Both the position numbers and the translations under genes were made by a program. DNA of 64,000 nt from JAABRU01 sp041390465 (lineage in GTDB: Bacteria; Desulfobacterota; Desulfobacteria; Desulfobacterales; Desulfococcaceae): the NCBI GenBank assembly GCA_041390465.1, contig JAWKPW010000006.1, positions 33,884 through 97,883 on the forward strand. Direction: 5' to 3'. Of the stretch, positions 47,010-56,672 are shown one piece after another (within the stretch, counting starts at the first letter, position 1; each line of letters opens with the position of its first letter). The notes beneath the pieces are model-generated. The model was not told where the DNA came from. It was given only the letters and a program-made list of their open reading frames with translations, and made no database searches.

Positions 47010-48413
47010 ATGTTTTATAAAATATCAGCATTGATAACAATATGTTTGGGAGTTTTGTGCACTTCTCTGTCCGCACTGGCACTGGATGTGCGCATATCCG
47101 GGGACCGGCTGAGTCTTCATGCAAATCAGGTTCCGCTGCAAAGGGTTTTGGGACGGTTTGCCGCGCAGGGAATCCGGGTGCAGGTGGATCCGGATCTGAA
47201 TCCTGAAATTTCCGCGTCCTTTGAAAAACGGGATATGCAGAAAGGACTGCGCACGGTGCTGCAGTCTCTGGATTATGCCCTGATCTGGGAATCCATGCCG
47301 GGAAAATCCCAAATCAGACTTGCAGAAATACAGATATTTGAACCGGGCAGAAAATCCCGGATGCGGCCTTTGGAAACCGGGCATAATTTCAGGGTGCTGC
47401 GGGATCCGAAAACCGGGACGCTTTATATCAAAGATGAGGTTCTGCTGCGCCCTGCTCCGGGTGTTTCCCGTGCAGAATTTGAAAAATTCCTCAAACGCAT
47501 TGGGGGTACCATCCTGGCATATGACAGCCGCAGCGGTGTGTACCGGATCGGGCTGCCGGAAAATACCGATGTGTCCGCTCTGATCTCACAAATATCAAAA
47601 AACATAGCCTCAGCCGAGCCAAATTATGCCTATCCCATTCTCCTGCCCTGGCGGAATATCAGCCCGGATGCACCGGATGCCGGATATGTGAATCCTTCCC
47701 CTCCGGAACGCGGAGTCCGGGTGGCTGTGCTGGATTCCGGTCTGCTGCCCGGTTCAGGACTGGAGGGAAATGTGGCTGCATCCCTGGATGCGGTCAGTCC
47801 CGAGGATTCCCTTACGGACGGGCTGGGACATGGAACCCAGATGGCCCTGATTGCTTCGGGCGCGGTCAGCCCTTACGGCATATCTCCGGAAGATGAAACG
47901 GTTCCCATCATTCCCATACGGGTGTTTGATGACAACGGCATCACCACGAATTTCAGCATGATGCGCAGCATTGATTTTGCACTGGAAAATGATGCAAAGG
48001 TGCTGAGCATGAGCTGGGGATCGGACACCAAAAGCGATTTTCTGGAGCAGGCTTTGGATTATGCAAATGAAAAAGGCCTGATTCTGGTGGCTGCTGCGGG
48101 AAATGAACCCACGGGAAAAGAAGTATGGCCTGCGGCCTATTCATCCGTCATCGGTGTGGGCGCATTGGGAACGGACGGCAAAGCATGGGAGCAGTCCAAT
48201 TACGGCAGTTTTGTCACGGTATCCGCGCCCGGATTTGCCTCTCTGCCTGTGGGGTACAAAGGTGAGGCCGGAGCCTATGCAGGAACTTCCATTGCCACGG
48301 CCTATGTGGCCAACAGCATTGCGCATTATCTGTCCGAACATCCGGATGCGGGAAAGGAGGAAATTTTCAAATCCATAGATGCCATTGTCAAAAATGGGGA
48401 AGGGGAAAAATGA
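47010..48413 (+). CDS. Secreted subtilisin-like (S8) serine protease
   Basis: A 467-residue protein with a signal peptide (about 1-24, ending SALA), an N-terminal STN/secretin-like small domain (about 25-105; VPLQRVLGRFAAQGIRVQVD), a propeptide-like part (about 125-210) and the peptidase domain. The catalytic triad is complete: Asp242 in VAVLDSG, His274 in GHGTQMA, Ser427 in AGTSIATA, and the oxyanion Asn in AAAGNEPTG. The stop overlaps the next gene (ATGA), so the two are co-translated. The pairing of an STN-like domain with a subtilase is unusual and suggests envelope anchoring or substrate binding. Substrate unknown. Confidence 0.92.
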   Translation: MFYKISALITICLGVLCTSLSALALDVRISGDRLSLHANQVPLQRVLGRFAAQGIRVQVDPDLNPEISASFEKRDMQKGLRTVLQSLDYALIWESMPGKSQIRLAEIQIFEPGRKSRMRPLETGHNFRVLRDPKTGTLYIKDEVLLRPAPGVSRAEFEKFLKRIGGTILAYDSRSGVYRIGLPENTDVSALISQISKNIASAEPNYAYPILLPWRNISPDAPDAGYVNPSPPERGVRVAVLDSGLLPGSGLEGNVAASLDAVSPEDSLTDGLGHGTQMALIASGAVSPYGISPEDETVPIIPIRVFDDNGITTNFSMMRSIDFALENDAKVLSMSWGSDTKSDFLEQALDYANEKGLILVAAAGNEPTGKEVWPAAYSSVIGVGALGTDGKAWEQSNYGSFVTVSAPGFASLPVGYKGEAGAYAGTSIATAYVANSIAHYLSEHPDAGKEEIFKSIDAIVKNGEGEK

Positions 48414-48907
48414 AAGACAAGGATGCGGCACTGGAGGAAGAGGCATTCCTGATCCGGCATTCCGGTGAAATTCCGGAAGTGACTCTGCATACGTCCCTGT
48501 ATTATCTGTGTCAGGATCCGCAAGGCCCGAAGCTTGTCCTCACGGATGCGGATATGGATTTGCTCAAAGACGAAGTGGTGAACCGTTATGCGGAAATCCT
48601 CTGCCGGGATCTGAAACCTGAAAACCGGGACAGCAGCATATACCGGGGACTGGCAAGGTGCATTGCCAACTGGGACAGGCTCGCCCGGTTCTGTTTCCGG
48701 GAAAAGCGGAATCTGGAGGCACTGCGGAAAGAAACTGCCCGGATGCTGCAAAAATTTCTGGAACAGGAACAGGCAGATGTCCGCTCCGGTTTGCGAACAT
48801 CCTGCGTGAACTGCCCGGCTGAACAGGTGAAAAAATTTTCAGCACAACTCGATAGTTCTCCGCATACACTGCCTGCGGGATGGGAGAAGCTTTGCACGGA
48901 AGAATGA
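48410..48907 (+). CDS. Hypothetical protein coupled to the S8 protease
   Basis: A 165-residue, charged, mainly helical protein without signal peptide. Not recognised. The ATG lies inside the protease stop (overlap ATGA), with GGGGAAGGGG upstream, so it is certainly in the same operon. The N-terminal half looks like a compact globular domain (DADMDLLKDEVVNRYAEILC, DSSIYRGLARCIANWDRL); the C-terminal part has a coiled-coil stretch and a pair of Cys in SCVNCPAE. A regulator or chaperone of the protease is possible, but this is only context. Confidence 0.75.
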   Translation: MKDKDAALEEEAFLIRHSGEIPEVTLHTSLYYLCQDPQGPKLVLTDADMDLLKDEVVNRYAEILCRDLKPENRDSSIYRGLARCIANWDRLARFCFREKRNLEALRKETARMLQKFLEQEQADVRSGLRTSCVNCPAEQVKKFSAQLDSSPHTLPAGWEKLCTEE

Positions 48908-48909
48908 CA

Positions 48910-48949
48910 CAGCGGCAGAAAATGCAAAAAATTTCTGCCGCTGTTTTTG
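48910..48949 (+). terminator. Rho-independent terminator
   Basis: CAGCGGCAGAAA pairs with TTTCTGCCGCTG, followed by TTTTTGT, directly after the protease operon. Confidence 0.9.
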
Positions 48950-50175
48950 TATCAGTCAATGGAACATTTGCAAAGACAGGGAACCCGTTTCATTTTGCAC
49001 ACAGATTCATGCTCTCCGCTGTCAATACATTTTCTGTATGATGCAGAGCAGTTGTCAATGCAAGCCTTTTCCCTTTTTTCAGATGAATGTGTCATATTGT
49101 CACCTCATGATTTTGGGTTGCTGTTTTTTTGATGGAAACGAATTATTTTCGTTTCATGAAAAAACTATAATCACAATGGCTGAAAACACAAGCAGAAATT
49201 TTACTTTCACAAACCTTTGTTTGAAAAAAAGAAATAAAAACAGACTGATTTGCTTTGCCCATTTTTTATGGTGAATGCAACTGAAGCAGAAACACTGCAG
49301 GGAGGAATTTTTTGAAATCTGATATAAGTGCTTAGGTTCTGTTGACATTTTAAATTTGTAATATATTTTTTCAGTCTATGACAACATTAGGTTCTGTTGA
49401 CATTTTAGGTTATTTATCAAAAAAAATATACCAAGTCAGACAACCTCATATGGACGGATCAAAATGTCCCATTTGGGTAACAATGGATTTCCTGACAAAA
49501 ATTTTTCAACTGAACGCATGGTTGATTTTGTCAGTGAAACTCCCTTGTTATAATTTTTTTATTTGTTTTTGCAGCAGGATGCAGTCCATGTCATGTTTGC
49601 AGCCCGTCTGAGCATGGTTTCAGCATCAGTCAGGTTTGTTCCGTTCCAGTGTTTTCTTCGAGAATTCCCCGGCATCTCCCAATGTGGACCCGCATTTGTT
49701 GTGATACGGAGGATAATGCAATAAATGAAGGATTTGCCGATTTTTTTAAACCGGCCATGCGGCTGAGAAACCGCGCCCCGCACACCGCTGCTTTCAGGAC
49801 CGCTGTCATGGATTTGTATCAGATCTGTTGATTTCTGTTCCTCAGCATCCAAATCATTCCACCATATTATGAGCAATATCGACAATAAAAATCGACTGTT
49901 TTGTGTGAACTGCCGGGGTTGATATGCAGTTCACCGCTGTTTTCATTGAGAATACCGCATGGAATGCATTTTCCTGCGCAGCCGAAGATCACAGTACTCA
50001 ATTGTCACCGCGAAGTTTTTCCGCTCCTCCGGAAAATTTCACTTTTTGCAGTTGCTTTGCAGTCCATGCTTAACCTTTTTGTATTCGGTTGTTTTCTGAT
50101 TTTCTGCCCTTCTGCGGATTACCTCCGCAGTGTTTCAGTGTCATTTCAGCCATGAATGAACGCCGTTCAGAACCA
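48950..50175. other. Repeat field without intact genes
   Basis: About 1.2 kb with no supported gene. It holds one copy of a 39-bp direct repeat (49351-49389; partner 50584-50622), two GGTTCTGTTGACATTTT motifs (49334 and 49390; a third at 11573), and minus-strand frames at 49559-49885 that look like a decayed transposase but match nothing I can name. Two hypothetical frames on the plus strand have no ribosome binding site. Confidence 0.45.
49351..49389 (+). repeat. 39-bp direct repeat, copy 1
   Basis: Identical to 50584-50622 (begins TAAATTTGTAATATATTTTT, ends CTATGACAACATTA). The copies are 1.23 kb apart and may mark ends of a lost or unrecognised element. Confidence 0.75.
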
Positions 50176-50366
50176 GGTAGTGGGTCTGCACATACTGATA
50201 TAAAAATAACCAACCAATATTATTATGTTTGTTAAAACGTACTGATTCTTTCCATATATAATAAATACAATATGTTAAATGATACATCTGCAACACTGCT
50301 TATACTGATTCCAAATAACATACTGATTTATAAATTAAAAAAATCAGCATAGGAAGTCCCACTACC
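50176..50366 (+). repeat. IS1-type MITE, 191 bp, with 8-bp target duplication
   Basis: Ends GGTAGTGGGTCTGCAC and (complement) GGTAGTGGGACTTCCTATGC; flanked on both sides by CAGAACCA (50168-50175 and 50367-50374). The terminal repeat resembles that of the IS1-family element at 16068 and the 8-bp duplication has the same length, so that element type is the likely driver. No coding capacity. Confidence 0.85.
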
Positions 50367-50583
50367 CAGAACCATGCATTTTTTTGGCTGCGGAACGGAT
50401 ATCCTCAATATAATCAGTATGTAATAATTTCAGACATTTCATTCTGCACTCCTTTTCTGTCTGTTTTTTGTTCAGCAGTTGACAGTTGTCTGTACAATAT
50501 TATATAATGATGTTCAAATCAGGTTCAAAATCAGTCAGATTTTAATTCATACAGTTTGGTATATTTATTTCAATAAATAGCCT

Positions 50584-50622
50584 TAAATTTGTAATATATT
50601 TTTTCAGTCTATGACAACATTA
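50584..50622 (+). repeat. 39-bp direct repeat, copy 2
   Basis: See copy 1 at 49351-49389. It ends right before a transposase fragment. Confidence 0.75.
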
Positions 50623-50639
50623 ATAAAAGAAGATCAATA

Positions 50640-50742
50640 TTGAAGAGGCTTGCTTTCAAAGAAGAGTTCGTATGTTTGTTGCGGAAAACAACTCGGCTTC
50701 TCGCCTGTTTGTTGAAGGCGTGTTTTGGATACTGCGCAGCGG
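50640..50742 (+). pseudogene. IS5-like transposase N-terminal fragment
   Basis: Residues RMFVAENNSASRLFVEGVFW and ILRSG match the N-terminal region of IS5-type transposases (RLFVEAVLWILRSG). It is cut at 50743 by an IS1-type MITE. Confidence 0.55.
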
Positions 50743-50934
50743 GGTAGTAGGTCTGCACGAACTGATTAAAACCTAATTCTTTTAAATTATTATGTTTTTC
50801 AGAAAATATTGATCTCTGTCTATACATAATAAATACAAACGGTTAAATGATACATCCATGATACTGCTCATGCTGTTTTTAACTAATATGCTGATTTATA
50901 AAATAAAAAAATCAGCATAAAAAGTCCCACTACT
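50743..50934 (+). repeat. IS1-type MITE, 192 bp, second copy
   Basis: GGTAGTAGGTCTGCAC at the left, CAGCATAAAAAGTCCCACTAC at the right in shortened form; inner sequence close to 50176-50366 (TACATAATAAATACAA, TTAAATGATACATCC). No clear target duplication, so one flank has been altered. Confidence 0.8.
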
Positions 50935-51012
50935 CCAAAAATCCATGTCGCAGTGGATGCCTCCGGGAAATCCTCTGAAATTCATCCCGCTCCGGGACAG
51001 AATCACAATATA

Positions 51013-52171
51013 ATACCGATTCTCTATTGTATTGATCCAATTAATGTGTTATACAGGTGACAATTTTTCAGACAGCAATTTTTTTAAAGGAGGGCTTTTT
51101 CTGAAATGCCGAAAAAAGACTGGACAGTATTGGAAAGTGAAGAGGAACTTCTTGATATATGATTAAAAATGAGGAACGGGGACGTTTTCGACTGTCCTCG
51201 TCTGTTGTGGCTTTCGAAAAGCGGAAAGCGGAGACCATGGAGATGCCGCAGAACTTGCAGTGTTGCCCGTCATACCGTTAAGAGGTGGTTCTGCCGTTAT
51301 GAAACATTTGGAATAACTGAACTTATGCGTCTGAAAACAGTGCTTGGGCGGAGTCGCGCTGTTCCTTTGCTGATGTCGCGGAACGTCTGAAAAACGTCTT
51401 TCCGAACCGGAAGGATTTGGATCGGGCATGATGAAATACGGATATGGATAAAAGAGAATTATGATCTTGATATACGTTATAAAACTGTGCATAAAACTGT
51501 CAAATGTTATCTTGAGGCAGTGACCTAAACGCCATATGTCCTTCTGCATATAAAAAAAACGAAGAGGAAGTGCGGGAATTCAAAGAGTCATTTTCTGATA
51601 AACTATCTGAAATAACATATAATAATGATAATGATATGGAGGTCAAAATTTTTTCATATGATGAAACAAGGTTCGGACTCATAACATCACTGGAAAAAGA
51701 ATCACCTTCTGCGGAGTCAGACCGGTTTTGGTTAACATACAGAGAACATTTGAAATTATTACATTTATGGAGCTGCGGATGTATCAGACGGAGAAAATTT
51801 TTTTCTTGAATTTTCAAATATGAACACCGACTGCTTCCAATGTTTTCTTGATAAATTTTCAGAATGTTTTAAGTACAGTATAAATGTAATGCTGATTGAC
51901 AATGTGAATTCACAAAGCGAAAAGACTGATCATTCCCGAAAATATCCGTCTGCTTTTTCTGCCGGTTTACAGTCCGGAACTGAATCCGATTGAAAGGTTT
52001 TGGCAATATATAAAGGCGTATACAAAAGGAAAAATTTTTTCCGGCCTCCCGGAAATGAAAGATTATGGCAAACATTCTGAAAAAATGTTCCAACAAAATG
52101 ACAGCATCTCTTACGGGTTTTTCCTATATTTTGGATGCAATTAATGGATCGTTACAATAGAGAATCGGTAT
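51013..52171 (+). mobile_element. IS630-family insertion sequence
   Basis: 1,159 bp with terminal repeats that both begin ATACCGATTCTCTATTGTA; the outer 17 bases are those of the numerous MITEs in this window. Carries one transposase gene with frameshifts. It is the apparent full-length parent or a close relative of the MITE family. Confidence 0.85.
51106..52140 (+). pseudogene. IS630-family transposase, frameshifted
   Basis: Pieces in changing frames: MPKKDWTVLESEEELLDI (start), a helix-turn-helix part (VARHTVKRWFCRYETFGITE), KIFSYDETRFGLITSLEK (first catalytic Asp), IDNVNSQ then KRLIIPENIRLLFLPVYSPE and LNPIERFWQYIKAYTKGK (second Asp and the Glu of the DDE triad). All catalytic blocks exist in order, but at least four frameshifts mean this copy cannot make the enzyme as it stands. 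Confidence 0.8.
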
Positions 52172-52198
52172 AAGGTGATTTCATCTGTAAACAGTTCA

Positions 52199-53364
52199 TC
52201 ATAGGAATGCACGGACACGGTATTTTTGCCGAATTCCGCCCTGCACCGGGCTGATGACCGTGACCACTTCGCTGCCTGCCCGGTTTTTCATTTTCACCAC
52301 ATAGGCGTTGCGCTCGTCATTTCCCTCATACGCGGCATCTTCCACGGCAAAGCCTTCCCGCTGAAAGGCTCCGGCGGCCAGTTCCGCAATATTGCTCCGC
52401 AACTGGGAGGCCAGGATATTCTGCCGGGCATGTTCCACAATTTCCGGCAATCGGGGTTTCAGGTTTCCAGTTGTCCCAGTATGTCCTGAACCTGATCTTG
52501 CTCAGGGGAGTTTTCCCCCGCAGTGATTTTTCCAACCTTTGGCACCTGTTTCTTCATATGCGGACAGATCCCCGCCGTCCAGGACTGTATTGCGCGAAAA
52601 GATCCGCCCGCGGCACCTTCACTTCAACTGATAACGACTTGTTGGCCCCATCTTCAGAATGCATGGCTCTTTCACCAATACGCTCGACGGAGAAGCAGGA
52701 ATTTCTTCTGCAATACCATCACCCGCAGATCCGCCAAATCCCAGTAGGCTTTCTGCGCCGTGCTGAGACAGGCTTCGGGGATTCCCGCATTCAGACTGCG
52801 TTTGGCATCTTCGGCATGGCTCCGGATGCTGTCCATTCGTCCGGGTGCAAACCGCCTTATGGGGAAGAGTTTCCGTCCTCCTGCAAAAGATCTTTGACAG
52901 ATCGGAGACAAAAGCGGACGCGCTTGCCTGTTTGCGGTTGGCATCGGCCACAATTGCGCTGGATCTGGTTCTGCAAATCCCGCACAGCGGCCTGACGCTC
53001 CCTGCGCTCGTTTTCCATCATGCCGGTGAATTTGCGATCCTGCTGTTCAAACAGGCGCAGGTATTCTCCCCGCTGCTGATGCAGACGTCTGTGAATTCCT
53101 TTGCTGACGGGTCATACGCTGGTGCGTGTCTTTTCCAGACGGCACAGATCGCTTTGCAGTCCTTTCACCATTTTTTTCCTGACGCTGCTGCCGGGCTTCC
53201 ATAGGTGCAAACCGGCTCTGCATTTCTCTCTGCGCCTCGGCACGGATGGCATTGAGACGTTCCGGAAGATCCCGGTTTACGGTCCGCAGACGGCTTTCCT
53301 GTTCCCGCAGCCGCGGCAGTTCCTGTTCCTCCACCGATACATAGGTGCGTTTTTCTCCGCTCAT
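52199..53364 (-). pseudogene. Coiled-coil protein of unknown function, frameshifted
   Basis: Starts at ATG 53364: MSGEKRTYVSVEEQELPRLR, a long Glu/Arg/Gln-rich coiled coil (residues 1-80). It continues in other frames (RMDSIRSHAEDAKRSLNAGI, EACLSTAQKAYWDLADLRVM) and ends with a small alpha/beta part (SQLRSNIAELAAGAFQREGF, YEGNDERNAYVVKMKNRAGS, EVVTVISPVQGG) at 52199. The continuous similarity of style shows one original gene of about 385 codons with three or more frameshifts. Family not named. It follows the IS630 copy directly. Confidence 0.6.
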
Positions 53365-53646
53365 TTTCTTCCTTTAATGTTCAATGGTTAATGTTTAATG
53401 ATGAATTCTGGATGTGTCCGGATTTACAGGCATAATAAATCATGATTTCCCTGAAATTACATGGATCCCGGTTCAGGACATTCATCTGTCCTGAACTGTG
53501 ATTCATAGATTCGTATGATTGTCCTGATTTTCCCTTATGTTCATCACAGAAATCACAATCATCACAGTTCAGACAGTCACCAACTTTTTATCTGAAATCC
53601 TCGCAGTTATCCCCAAAAAATCCTGTCCATCCTGCATAATCCTGTT

Positions 53647-53758
53647 CAGAAATTGTCCGAACCCGGATTCACAGGATTAACGAATTTACCGGGATATTAC
53701 AGACACAGAAAATCCGGTTAATTCAAAATCCTGTGAATCCGGGTTCGGACAATTTCTG
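53647..53758. repeat. Perfect 32-bp inverted repeat
   Basis: Arms 53647-53678 and 53727-53758 are exact complements (left arm starts CAGAAATTGTCCGAACCC) with a 48-base spacer. The right arm encodes the last dozen residues of the FGE fragment. Confidence 0.85.
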
Positions 53759-53966
53759 CCGGAACTGCGAGGACACGGAAGCCCAGAGAGTTGCGCCGGT
53801 TGCCGGGGCCGCCCCAGTTCCGGTCGCCCGACTGGCAGCAGTCCGCCCCGTAGCCCCAGCCCCCGCCGTGAAGCACGCGGTCTGAACCGTCCGTATCTTC
53901 ACACCATTCCCACACATTGCCGTGCATGTCATACAGACCGAAGGCATTGGGTTTTAACTGCCCCAC
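53718..53966 (-). pseudogene. FGE-sulfatase-domain protein, C-terminal fragment
   Basis: Eighty-two codons with the formylglycine-generating-enzyme type motif NAFGLYDMHGNVWEWCEDT, then RVLHGGGWGYGADCC and SLGFRVLAV. Only the C-terminal third of the domain remains; the N-terminus is cut by a MITE fragment at 53968. The final residues (AEIVRTRIHRILN) are encoded by the inverted repeat, so the original end was also altered. Such domains also occur in secreted repeat proteins of Desulfobacterota. Confidence 0.7.
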
Positions 53967-53967
53967 A

Positions 53968-54107
53968 GGATGGGCAGGGGCGAAGAAGTCCCGGACTGAA
54001 AGTCAGGGACACGGAAATGATCCGGAAACCGGGCCGAAATTCCGTTTCACCGCATTTCGGCACTCCGGAATCAGACAGGCACGGTTTCAATCACGAATTG
54101 GTATTAT
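53968..54107 (+). repeat. IS630-type MITE, right part
   Basis: GAAAGTCAGGGACACGGAAA to GAATTGGTAT, matching the right half of 27127-27444; the left terminus is missing. Confidence 0.7.
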
Positions 54108-54317
54108 CCTGCATCTGGCACTCCGGAAATCTGAAAAAAAACAAAAGGATATTATATATAAATTATATTATAAAAATATAATTTTGACCATATGATTTAT
54201 ATTGCATTCTGCCGTGCTTTGTGTTAGAATTTTTTTTCAGCAACTGCCGGCGGAAACCAATGCACAGTGCAAAAGGGATTATGCCGGATTTCCAATTTCC
54301 TGACAAAGGAGGATGCA

Positions 54318-56477
54318 ATGAAAAATAAAGCAAATTTTGTGCCTGCAATCTTTTGTGCAGTATGCCTGCTGATTTTTCCGCTGTCTGCGGGCGCGACCTC
54401 AGTGGCAGATTCCTGCACCCTGTTTCACGAGGATTTTTCCGGTCTGTCTGCGCATTCCTGGACTTATGAAGCCATGCAGATTCACAATGAAAAACTGGTT
54501 TTTTCCCGTCCTGCTGACGGAAGTATGGGAGTTGCATCCGTGCCTTTTCTTCCGGCCGGACCCTTTGCTGTGGATGTGGAGGTTGAGGCGGACATGCAGG
54601 ATGCAGACGGGGCTTTCGGAATTTATCCTTTTACAAACGGGGATGTTTTTCTCAATGTGAACGGAATCACGGCAGATGGCGTAAGCGTTTTTGTCTTTCC
54701 GGGACTTGGCAGCATGTTTTTCGGTGCCTGGGATCTGAATAACGGTCAGTGGTGGATTTCCGATCCCTATCCGCTGAACACTCCGGTCAATGCTGTGGGA
54801 CTCAAATATGCAGAAGACCGCATCACCATCCGGATCAACAAGTCAGACACAGATGCCACTTTGTCCGGAAATTTTGCTCTGGCAGGCAGTGTGATGGACA
54901 CGCTGTGGATTATGGCCTATGGCCCAAACTCCGCATTTGCCTTTGACAATGTGTGTGCGGATCCGGTTTTGTCAGAACCTCTTTTGACAGACAGTCTGGA
55001 TCTGATTCTTCCCGTGATAAAGCTGGACAGTCTCTTTTTGAGGGCATCATTTGAATATACGCCTGATCCCGGCGCCATTGTTTTCCGTATGAAGGATTTT
55101 GCAGAGATTCAGAATCCCGGATATGGGAACCCCGTGATTCTTTCCCCTGAACTGGAAATATTTATCCCCTCCCTGAAGATAAACGGCGCTCCCTACTGGA
55201 TCAGTATGGCCTATGACCCGGCACGAACAGAAGGAAACAATTTTTATTTTGTGCTGAAAAATTTCGGTGCCGCAGAGGGCTCGGCAGCAGAATCCTTTAT
55301 GGCATCCGGCACTGCCGGCACAAATTCGAGTGTGTCTGTTCAGACTGCGTCCGGCGCAGCCGTGTTTGTTCCCGAGGGATCTGTTGCGCCCGGTCTGGAC
55401 GGACAGGCCGGAACGGCTGTTTTCTCCATTGAAAAAGACAACAGCCTCACCCCGGTTCTGCCCGAAGGGGAAAAACGGATTTCTGACATTTACCGTTTCG
55501 GCCCGGGGGGGTTCAATTTCCAGCAGGCTGTAACCGTGACGATTCCCCTTACCGGTGCAGAGGCGGTTGAGAATGCAGTGCTGTACCGCATTAATGAAAC
55601 AACAAATGCCGTGGAACTGCTTGGCGGTGTTTTTGATGCGGCTGCCAGAACCGTTACCGGTCAGACCGCGCATTTCTCCCCGATTTTCGCGGCTTCCTCT
55701 CCTCTCCGGGACACTGCGGCAGGATGCATTCTGCTGGACAACACGGGTGCCTCCCCGTACACTTGGCGGAATGTCTGTGCTGCTGAAATACTGGAATTCT
55801 ATTTTCCCGGAGCTGCTCCCTTTGAAGGATCGGCATCGGTCAGTCCGGACGGATGCACCAGCGGATGGTGCAACCGGATCAATTATATTGTGCCCCAGGG
55901 CAGATACCGGCTGTGTGTGGAAACATGGACAAGGGATTATCAGAGTGATCTTCCCAGACTCGCGGGTCATAAGATTCTGCCTGAAATTGCGGATGTGAAC
56001 AGACCCTACCGCTATCCGCAGTATGAGATTTCCAAAACAGTTTATCTTGGACAACTGACAATGGATCAGGATGGACCATGCCCCTGTTCCTCTGTGCCGA
56101 CCCCTTCAGTCGGAACCGGAGATTTGGGCATTACATTGGTATGGCATTCCTCTGTGCCGGTGGATCTGGATTTGTGGGTGACAGAACCCAATGGCAATGT
56201 CATTTCCTATGACAATATGACATCCGCAACCGGCGGCCGACTGGATATTGACAACCAGTGCGATGATTATGTCGCGGGCCGACCGGAAAACATTTTCTGG
56301 ACCAATCCGCCGACCGGAAATTACAGGGTGGAGGTCAACTGGTGGAGTTACTGCGATACCCCTCTGACTTCCGCATCCTATGAAGTCCGTGTGGTCAACA
56401 AAGGGGAAACAAAGACCTACACCGGAACCATTGCAGCGGATGCAACTGTGCATGTGACAACTGTGGATGTGCAATAG
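54318..56477 (+). CDS. Secreted protein with C-terminal DUF2135-like domain
   Basis: A 719-residue exported protein; signal peptide about 1-27 (FCAVCLLIFPLSAGATS). Residues about 35-210 look like a concanavalin/laminin-G type beta-sandwich (EDFSGLSAHSWTYEAMQIHN, DGAFGIYPFTNGDVFLNVNG). The middle has beta-rich parts including a ZU5-like block (ASGAAVFVPEGSVAPGLDGQ, FNFQQAVTVTIPLTGAE). The end (about 605-715) has DLDLWVTEPNGNVISYDN and GNYRVEVNWWSYCD, a DUF2135/YfaP-like domain. ATG 54318 follows AAAGGAGGATGC. Probably cell-surface or released; function unknown. Single-gene unit between a repeat field and a kinase. Confidence 0.85.
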   Translation: MKNKANFVPAIFCAVCLLIFPLSAGATSVADSCTLFHEDFSGLSAHSWTYEAMQIHNEKLVFSRPADGSMGVASVPFLPAGPFAVDVEVEADMQDADGAFGIYPFTNGDVFLNVNGITADGVSVFVFPGLGSMFFGAWDLNNGQWWISDPYPLNTPVNAVGLKYAEDRITIRINKSDTDATLSGNFALAGSVMDTLWIMAYGPNSAFAFDNVCADPVLSEPLLTDSLDLILPVIKLDSLFLRASFEYTPDPGAIVFRMKDFAEIQNPGYGNPVILSPELEIFIPSLKINGAPYWISMAYDPARTEGNNFYFVLKNFGAAEGSAAESFMASGTAGTNSSVSVQTASGAAVFVPEGSVAPGLDGQAGTAVFSIEKDNSLTPVLPEGEKRISDIYRFGPGGFNFQQAVTVTIPLTGAEAVENAVLYRINETTNAVELLGGVFDAAARTVTGQTAHFSPIFAASSPLRDTAAGCILLDNTGASPYTWRNVCAAEILEFYFPGAAPFEGSASVSPDGCTSGWCNRINYIVPQGRYRLCVETWTRDYQSDLPRLAGHKILPEIADVNRPYRYPQYEISKTVYLGQLTMDQDGPCPCSSVPTPSVGTGDLGITLVWHSSVPVDLDLWVTEPNGNVISYDNMTSATGGRLDIDNQCDDYVAGRPENIFWTNPPTGNYRVEVNWWSYCDTPLTSASYEVRVVNKGETKTYTGTIAADATVHVTTVDVQ

Positions 56478-56672
56478 ACTGTGCTTTTCCGGATGAACTG
56501 AATCTTTGGGGCAGCACCGAGGCTACTTCAGCAACAATCTGCGGCCACAAGGCCTGTTTCGGATTTGTGACAAATTTCTTCCCTGCTCCGGCTGCCCGCA
56601 CATGTTATCCCCCCAAAAACTGAAAATCTGCAAGAAGCACTGATGCCGCTCTGAACACACGTTATAAAATGA

